The notes under the pieces: generated by a model
What the model was told of the DNA's origin: nothing
Databases searched by the model: none
What the model saw: only the letters and a program-made list of their open reading frames with translations
Made by a program: the position numbers and the translations under genes
Assembly (NCBI GenBank): GCA_964448935.1
Contig: CAYVBE010000193.1
Location: 1-7,557 of the forward strand
DNA from: CAYVBE01 sp964448935
Lineage (GTDB): Bacteria; Planctomycetota; Brocadiia; SM23-32
Reading direction: 5' to 3'
Length of the DNA stretch: 7,557 bases
In this document: positions 1 to 4,514 of the stretch, in pieces
Numbering within the stretch: position 1 is the first letter of the stretch
Layout of the letters: each line of letters opens with the position of its first letter

Positions 1-21
1 GTCCACCGGCGCTCCGGCTGA

Positions 22-327
22 ACCCGTAAAATCAAGTGTTATGAACCACTAGTCCAGGTCGGCATGCAGTGCCGGCCGACGGGCTGGAAGACCCGGCCGG
101 TTACCATCAGGCCCGACGACGATCAACCGGTGCAAGGCAAGCAGGTGGTTGACTACGGCTCGGACCCCTGGCAGGTCGAGTGCCCGCAGGTGAGAATCCG
201 GGTCCGCAACTCGGGCCTCAGCAAGGCGGTAGTTCTCGACCTGGATGGTGTGCCGCGGGGTGAGATGTCCCTGAACGGCGGCGCCTTCACCTTTCCGTCC
301 GATGCCATTCACGTGATCCTGCAGTAG
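22..327 (+). pseudogene. C-terminal remnant of a glycoside-hydrolase-like protein, frame broken at 5' side
   Basis: This frame is open from 22 (after an in-frame TGA at 19-21) to TAG at 325-327; the first ATG is at 64, which would give 87 residues. The translation looks like the end of a larger protein: it has no signal peptide, and beta-rich text ends in SDAIHVILQ. Its last ~55 residues align by eye with the C-terminus of the protein at 4515-7319: GSDPWQVECPQVRIRV corresponds to GGDEPLLLEPVRATITI, and the hydrophobic ending HVILQ to YYLVQ. The similarity seems to begin before ATG 64 (LVQVG before the Met, compared with LLITAFG), so 64 is unlikely to be the native start. All three forward frames close by base 52 (stops at 19, 27 and 50), so the parent gene is interrupted between about 19 and 50, by mutation or a sequence error. 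Reading it as a free-standing small gene is possible but less likely. The ATG has no good ribosome binding site. Confidence 0.5.
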
Positions 328-348
328 AGACCGTGCGGCGCGATTGAC

Positions 349-363
349 CTCTATCCGATAGAG
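349..363. promoter_or_regulatory. 15-bp palindrome overlapping the ribosome binding site of the SGNH gene
   Basis: CTCTATC (349-355) and GATAGAG (357-363) are perfect 7-bp inverted arms around one central base. The right arm runs into the ribosome binding site GAGAAGGAG (361-369), which lies 5 bases before the ATG at 375. As RNA it could form only a 5-bp stem with a 5-base loop that hides the first bases of the site; as DNA it could be an operator. Arms this short also occur by chance in several kilobases, so function is conjecture. Confidence 0.2.
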
Positions 364-374
364 AAGGAGCAGCA

Positions 375-2522
375 ATGAGTTCCGCTGCAGCAAGAAGCAT
401 GAAGAGCGTCGTCGTTGTCATACTCATCGCCGCGGCGGCAACCGGGGTCTGGTCCCCGGACCGCGTTTGCGCCGCCGAGGGTGGTCAGGAGAGCCTCCGC
501 ATCCACTACTTCGGCAACAGCCTGACCGACCAGGTGCGCTACGACAGCTTCAAAAAGTTGTGCGACGAGTCGGGGCACCCGATTGATTGGAAACGTGAGA
601 TGGCCCCCGGCGTGCCGGTTACCTGGCACTGGGAGCAAAAGCCGAAGTGGGAGAAGAAGCTGACCGAAGAGCACTGGGATGTGGTGACGCTTCAGCCTTT
701 CCAGAACTTCGAGGTCGAGTACGAAGCCTGCGAGAAGTTCGCCCGGTTCCTCAAAGAGAAACAGCCGGACGTCCGGCTCTACATCTATGCCCAATGGCAG
801 GCGCGCCGCAGCGGCGACTGGCTCGGCGATTTCCTGCGCACAAGTGAGGTGGTCACCGACGAGGGCTGGACCGGGGGCTGCCGCAGGAGGACCGGGGAGG
901 AGTTCTGGCTGGAGAAGGTGGCCCGTGACGCTGAGAAGGCCGGGAGTTCCGTCAAAATCGAGCGCAGCCTGAAGAACCAGTACGAGTTGACCGTGCAGGG
1001 GCTGAACGCACGCGTTCCCATGAAGAACCCGATCAGGCTCATCCCGGTCGGGCACGTCCTGGAGCTGCTGAGCAGCAAGATGCGCGCCGGCCTGGTGCCG
1101 GGCTACAGCTCCCCCTACGAGTTTTACGGGGACGGCATCCACCTCGACAACGTCGGCTGCTACATCGTGGCGTGCACGTTCTACGCCACCATCTTCGGGA
1201 CCAGCCCCGTGGGCCTGCCGGTCGGTGAGTACCAGGGGGGATCCCACTACCACGGTCGCTCCGCGCACATCAGCCCCGAGCTTGCCCGAGTGATCCAGGA
1301 GACGGTCTTGGAAGTCGTGGCCAGCCATCCCCTCACCGGGGTAACCGCCGACCGGCCGGTGACCGTGGCGAGCGCCTCGCTCCCCTCCGCCGTCCAGGGC
1401 GAGCCCTACCGGTTCAGGTTCTACGGCGCCTTCGGCGAGCCCCCGCGCTCCTGGAACGTCGCCTCCGGCGGACTGCCGGCCGGCCTGAGCCTGAGTGAGG
1501 ACGGCCTGATCTCCGGAACCCCGAGCGCCGAGCCGGGGGAGACAACAGTTAGCGTTGCCGTCGCCGATGCGAGCGGGAATGCCGCCGAAAGGGAACTGGC
1601 CCTGCCCATCGAGCCCGACACGGCGCCGGAGATCAGCAGCGCGCCAGAACTCGCAGACCGCCGGCTGGGCGAGTACTTCCAGACCCGATTGGAGGCCGAA
1701 GGCGGCAACGGGGCCATGCAGTGGGCCCCGGTCAAGCGCGAGGGCGGTCTCCCACCCGGACTGATGCTGCACCCCGACGGCACTATCAGCGGCTCGCCCG
1801 GACAGGAGGGAAAGCACACGTTCGACTTGAGTGTCACCGACAGCGACCGGGGCGAACCGGAAAGCGACACCACCACGTTCACCCTCCGGGTCGGCCCGCC
1901 CGGCGGCGGCGTCTTCCGCGTGCGGGCCGTGCCGGAGGACACGAAGGTCAGGGCCGACGGCGTGCTCGACGAGCCGTTCTGGGACCTGACGGAGCCGATC
2001 GAGAAGCTGGTGGTGGGCGAAGAGACCAACGTTAAGGCCTCCTTCGACATCGTCCGTAAAGGCGGTTCGATGTACGTGGCGGTCAGGGTCACCGACCCCG
2101 ACCGGCATGTGAAACTCGGCGATCCGCCCGAAGAGAACCTGCCTTACGGCGACTCGATCGAACTGTTCCTCGATGTCCTGAACAACCGTGAGGAGGTCTA
2201 CAACTACGACGACCGGCGGATCGGCATCGCGCCGACCGACCGCTGGTACCGGCCGCTCCTCGTGGCGCCGATGAGTTTCGGCCACTCCGGCAAGTGCGTC
2301 GAGACGGAGGACGGCTACACGGCCGAGTTCTGGCTGCACTTCTGGGCTCTGAACTTTAAGAACCGCAACTACCCCGCCGTGATGGGCCTGGACATCGCGG
2401 TCAACGACGATGACGACGGTGACGGCCGCGACAGCCAGGTGGTCTGGCAGGGCACAGCGGATAACCACAGGGTGCCCAGATTCGGCACCATCATCCTGGA
2501 ACCGGAACCCAAAACGGAATAG
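375..2522 (+). CDS. Secreted SGNH-hydrolase protein with two Ig-like domains and a CBM9/DOMON-like domain
   Basis: The product has 715 residues. The ATG at 375 has a strong ribosome binding site (GAGAAGGAG, 361-369); Met9 is a weaker alternative. Residues 1-34 form a signal peptide (K10, a hydrophobic run at 11-25, then VCAA), so the protein is exported. Residues ~41-290 form an SGNH/GDSL-type hydrolase. GNSLT at 47-51 is block I with Ser49 as the presumed nucleophile, and DGIH at 253-256 supplies Asp253 and His256. A standard GxND block is not obvious; VVTLQPF occupies that part of the fold, as in DUF4886-like SGNH proteins. Residues ~326-413 and ~414-506 are two putative-Ig (He_PIG) domains, each with the LPxGLxLxxDGxIxGxP signature. 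Residues ~513-709 resemble CBM9/DOMON-like domains: ADGVLDEPFW at 527-536, YGDSIELFLD at 591-600 and a closing FGTIIL. The likely role is carbohydrate-ester hydrolysis on a bound polysaccharide. The substrate is unknown, and a sialate- or acetylxylan-esterase-like activity is only a guess. A sulfatase gene follows 136 bp downstream. Confidence 0.85.
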   Translation: MSSAAARSMKSVVVVILIAAAATGVWSPDRVCAAEGGQESLRIHYFGNSLTDQVRYDSFKKLCDESGHPIDWKREMAPGVPVTWHWEQKPKWEKKLTEEHWDVVTLQPFQNFEVEYEACEKFARFLKEKQPDVRLYIYAQWQARRSGDWLGDFLRTSEVVTDEGWTGGCRRRTGEEFWLEKVARDAEKAGSSVKIERSLKNQYELTVQGLNARVPMKNPIRLIPVGHVLELLSSKMRAGLVPGYSSPYEFYGDGIHLDNVGCYIVACTFYATIFGTSPVGLPVGEYQGGSHYHGRSAHISPELARVIQETVLEVVASHPLTGVTADRPVTVASASLPSAVQGEPYRFRFYGAFGEPPRSWNVASGGLPAGLSLSEDGLISGTPSAEPGETTVSVAVADASGNAAERELALPIEPDTAPEISSAPELADRRLGEYFQTRLEAEGGNGAMQWAPVKREGGLPPGLMLHPDGTISGSPGQEGKHTFDLSVTDSDRGEPESDTTTFTLRVGPPGGGVFRVRAVPEDTKVRADGVLDEPFWDLTEPIEKLVVGEETNVKASFDIVRKGGSMYVAVRVTDPDRHVKLGDPPEENLPYGDSIELFLDVLNNREEVYNYDDRRIGIAPTDRWYRPLLVAPMSFGHSGKCVETEDGYTAEFWLHFWALNFKNRNYPAVMGLDIAVNDDDDGDGRDSQVVWQGTADNHRVPRFGTIILEPEPKTE

Positions 2523-2526
2523 ACCA

Positions 2527-2544
2527 TAACGGCTGCTGCCGTTA
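2527..2544 (+). other. Stem-loop just after the SGNH gene stop codon
   Basis: TAACGGC (2527-2533) and GCCGTTA (2538-2544) form a perfect 7-bp stem with loop TGCT, starting 5 bases after the TAG at 2520-2522. The following bases are CCCGCGGCAAGG, with no T tract, so this is not a canonical intrinsic terminator. It could protect the mRNA 3' end or weaken read-through into the sulfatase gene. A chance occurrence is possible. Confidence 0.3.
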
Positions 2545-2600
2545 CCCGCGGCAAGGAAACGCACATCAACCGCTCGGTCCCGCCACGAGACCCGACGGAC

Positions 2601-2642
2601 AACTGGCAACTGGCAACTCGTAACTGACAACTCACAACTGAG
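2601..2642. repeat. Six-unit heptanucleotide tandem repeat (AACTNNN)
   Basis: Six consecutive 7-base units share AACT followed by three variable bases. They read AACTGGC twice, then AACTCGT, AACTGAC, AACTCAC and AACTGAG. The array is exactly in register over 42 bases and its last unit abuts the ribosome binding site of the sulfatase gene. Short heptamer arrays like this are known in intergenic DNA of cyanobacteria (STRR sequences). From memory, similar AACTGGC/AACTGAC arrays occur in planctomycete-type genomes; I could not search for them. The frame is open across the array, but it has no start codon before TTG 2650 and would not encode a signal peptide. Confidence 0.8.
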
Positions 2643-2648
2643 AAGGAG
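2643..2648 (+). promoter_or_regulatory. Ribosome binding site deciding the sulfatase start
   Basis: AAGGAG at 2643-2648 (AGAAGGAG from 2641) lies 10 bases before ATG 2659 but only 1 base before the in-frame TTG at 2650. The TTG is too close to be used efficiently, so ATG 2659 is preferred. That start also places the sulfatase N-terminal strand (RPNILLCLADD) immediately after the initiator. Confidence 0.6.
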
Positions 2649-2658
2649 CTTGAGCGAG

Positions 2659-4203
2659 ATGGCTCGACCGAACATTCTGCTGTGCCTGGCGGACGATGCC
2701 GGCATGCACATGGGCGCCTACGGGTGCAACTGGGTTACCACGCCGGGCTTCGACCGCGTGGCACGCGAGGGCGTGCTGTTCAACCACGCCTATACCCCGA
2801 ACGCCAAGTGCGCCCCGTCGCGCGCGGCTATCCTGACCGGCCGCAATTCCTGGCAGCTCGAGGAGGCGTGCAACCACTGCAACTTCTGGCCCGCGGAGTT
2901 CACCTCCTACGCGGAGGCATTGGGCCAGCACGGATACCACGTGGGCCATACCGCCAAGGGCTGGGCTCCCGGCGATCCGGGCGAGGTGGACGGCAAACCC
3001 CGCGAGCTGACCGGCCCGGGCTGGAACGCCAGGGAACTCGACCCGCCCACGCCGGACATTTCGAGCTGCGACTACGCGGAAAACTTCCGCGACTTCCTGG
3101 ACGACCGACCGGAGGGCGCGCCCTTCTGCTTCTGGTTCGGCTGCACCGAGCCGCATCGCGCGTATGAATACGGCTCCGGCGCCCGCCTGGGGCGGCACAG
3201 CACCGACGAGATCGAGCGCGTGCCCGGCATCTGGCCGGACAACGAGACGGTGCGGAACGACCTGCTGGACTATGGCTTCGAGATCGAGCACTTCGATCGG
3301 CACATCCAGAAGATGCTGGACATTCTGGAGAAGCGCGGCGAGCTGGACAACACCATCGTGGTCGTCACGTCGGACAACGGCATGCCGTTCCCCCGCGCCA
3401 AGGGGCAGGAATACGAGTACAGCAACCACCTGCCGATGGCCATCATGTGGCGCGACGGGCTGGCGAACCCCGGCCGGGTCGTGGACGACTACGTGAGCTT
3501 CATTGACCTGGCGCCGACGTTCCTGGATCTGACGGGCCTGACCGCCGAGGAGGCCGGCATGCAGCCCATCACCGGGCGCAGCCTGCTGCCGCTGCTGCGG
3601 TCCGAGGATTCCGGGCGCATTGACCCGGAGCGGGACCACGTGTTGATCGGCAAAGAGCGCCACGACTGTGGCCGGCCGAACGACGTCGGCTATCCCATCC
3701 GGGGCATATTCAAGGACGGCTGGCTGTATCTGCGCAACTACGAGCCGGGCCGCTGGCCGGCCGGCAACCCGGAGGCGGGCTACCTGAACTGCGACGGCAG
3801 CCCCACCAAGACGGAGATACTGAAGACGCGCAAAGACCCCGAGCGGCGGCACTTCTGGGAGCTTTCTTTCGGCAAGCGGCCGTCGGAGGAGCTCTACCAC
3901 GTGGCCGAGGCCCCGGACTGCCTGGAGAATCTGGCCGACGATCCTGCGCAGGCCGACCGCAAGGAGACGATGCGCAGCCAGATGGAGCGAGAACTGAAGG
4001 AGCAGGACGACCCGCGCATGGAAGGCCGCGGCGAGGTGTTCGAGGAGTATCCCTTCTGCCATCCGTGGCTGAACGATTTCTACGAACGCTTCATGAAGCG
4101 CGAGGAGACCGGGGAGGATGTCTGGCCCGGCTGGATATCCGAGGGCGATGTGGAGCCGGCCGAGGAGTTTGCGGAGGATGCGGATCCCGACCGAAAAACG
4201 TAG
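2659..4203 (+). CDS. Formylglycine-dependent sulfatase (S1 family, SGSH-like), no signal peptide
   Basis: The product has 514 residues from ATG 2659 (517 if TTG 2650 is used). It hydrolyses a sulfate ester or sulfamate, using a formylglycine made from the Cys of CxPSR. Visible family features in order: RPNILLCLADD with metal-binding Asp12 and Asp13; the CAPSR motif at 51-55 with Cys51 as the modified residue; Lys100 in HTAKGW; His166 in TEPHRAY; TSDNGMPFPRAK with Asp239, Asn240 and Lys248; and a C-terminal sulfatase subdomain with ELYHVAEAPDCLENLADDP. The SDNGMPFP string followed by a YVSFIDLAPTFLDL segment and TGRSLLPLL resembles human N-sulfoglucosamine sulfohydrolase, so SulfAtlas S1_8 is the best guess. 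The active site looks intact. There is no hydrophobic leader, and upstream in-frame sequence back to the stop at 2527 offers none, so the enzyme is predicted to be cytoplasmic, unlike its neighbours. The C-terminus is acidic. A maturation enzyme (FGE or anSME) must be encoded elsewhere. Neighbours suggest a glycan substrate; a sulfated polysaccharide is inferred, not shown. Confidence 0.92.
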   Translation: MARPNILLCLADDAGMHMGAYGCNWVTTPGFDRVAREGVLFNHAYTPNAKCAPSRAAILTGRNSWQLEEACNHCNFWPAEFTSYAEALGQHGYHVGHTAKGWAPGDPGEVDGKPRELTGPGWNARELDPPTPDISSCDYAENFRDFLDDRPEGAPFCFWFGCTEPHRAYEYGSGARLGRHSTDEIERVPGIWPDNETVRNDLLDYGFEIEHFDRHIQKMLDILEKRGELDNTIVVVTSDNGMPFPRAKGQEYEYSNHLPMAIMWRDGLANPGRVVDDYVSFIDLAPTFLDLTGLTAEEAGMQPITGRSLLPLLRSEDSGRIDPERDHVLIGKERHDCGRPNDVGYPIRGIFKDGWLYLRNYEPGRWPAGNPEAGYLNCDGSPTKTEILKTRKDPERRHFWELSFGKRPSEELYHVAEAPDCLENLADDPAQADRKETMRSQMERELKEQDDPRMEGRGEVFEEYPFCHPWLNDFYERFMKREETGEDVWPGWISEGDVEPAEEFAEDADPDRKT

Positions 4204-4224
4204 CGCGCGACGAACCACACAACC

Positions 4225-4251
4225 GGTCATTGCGAGGTGCGATACCGCACC
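4225..4251. repeat. Partial copy of the GTCATTGCGAG dispersed repeat with a small hairpin
   Basis: GGTCATTGCGAG at 4225-4236 is one end of the same repeat family as the fuller copy starting at 4254. It is followed by a 6-bp stem, GGTGCG (4236-4241) with CGCACC (4246-4251), around loop ATAC. It lies 21 bases after the sulfatase stop codon and reads as a truncated first copy. There is no T tract, so it is not a standard terminator. Confidence 0.6.
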
Positions 4252-4253
4252 CC

Positions 4254-4361
4254 GTCATTGCGAGGAGCGATAGCGACGAAGCAATCTCGCCGTTTCGGTG
4301 GCTTCGGGAGGGAGAACGACGAGATTGCCGCGCCCGATGAACGGCGCGGGCTCGCAATGAC
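4254..4361. repeat. Dispersed palindromic repeat element (GTCATTGCGAG family, REP/MITE-like)
   Basis: The ends are perfect 11-bp inverted repeats: GTCATTGCGAG at 4254-4264 and CTCGCAATGAC at 4351-4361. An inner pair, GCAATCTCG (4281-4289) and CGAGATTGC (4320-4328), continues the palindrome. The left half, with GAGCGATAGCGACGAAGCAATCTC, is one I recognise from memory as a repeat seen in intergenic regions of many unrelated bacterial genomes. It is non-coding: spurious small proteins containing SLRGAIATKQS are often predicted from it. About 108 bases long with no transposase, it fits a non-autonomous or REP-like element. It sits between the sulfatase and glycoside hydrolase genes and may influence read-through or mRNA stability. 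Confidence 0.8.
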
Positions 4362-4390
4362 CCTGGGGGGAGTGCTGGGAGGTGGCCGAA

Positions 4391-4484
4391 ACGCGTGTCC
4401 GGTGTGGTGTTGTCGGGGAAACCTTCACCTTGCACACAGCCTTGCGAACGGTTACTTTACACGTGTCACCACTTACGCGCGTGT
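4391..4484. promoter_or_regulatory. Cluster of three RCRCGTGT sites upstream of the glycoside hydrolase gene (possible operators)
   Basis: ACGCGTGT (4391-4398), ACACGTGT (4459-4466, a perfect palindrome) and GCGCGTGT (4477-4484) occur within 94 bases. The last ends 30 bases before the ATG at 4515. CG-centred palindromes are typical of LacI-family operators, and this gap is a natural place for a promoter. A weak match to a sigma70 promoter (TTGCAC 4430-4435, 17-base spacer, TACTTT 4453-4458) overlaps the cluster. Nothing else in 4362-4500 is recognisable. The signal is weak in GC-rich DNA. Confidence 0.2.
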
Positions 4485-4514
4485 GAATGATTCTGGGAAT
4501 CGGAGGAGGGGCGG

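Noticed and set aside
19..21. TGA recoded as an amino acid
   Set aside because: The three long genes contain no in-frame TGA over about 6.5 kb, and GC content is high, unlike known TGA-recoding bacteria. An interrupted gene explains the TGA at 19 better.
2527..2544. Intrinsic terminator after the SGNH gene
   Set aside because: The stem is good but is followed by CCCGCGGC rather than a T tract, so I list it only as a stem-loop.
2601..2642. CRISPR-like repeat array
   Set aside because: Units are 7 bases with no spacers and no cas genes nearby, so this is a tandem heptamer array.
2650..2658. TTG at 2650 as the sulfatase start
   Set aside because: It is only 1 base from the ribosome binding site, whereas ATG 2659 is at a workable distance and precedes the conserved first strand.
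351..2711. 786-residue open frame on the minus strand
   Set aside because: It is a mirror of the SGNH gene caused by GC-rich third positions. The protein is a low-information string of V, A, G, R, L and D with no motif, while the plus strand shows a signal peptide and several domains.
2632..4230. 532-residue open frame on the minus strand
   Set aside because: It lies wholly opposite the sulfatase, whose catalytic motifs are clear, and its translation has no recognisable domain.
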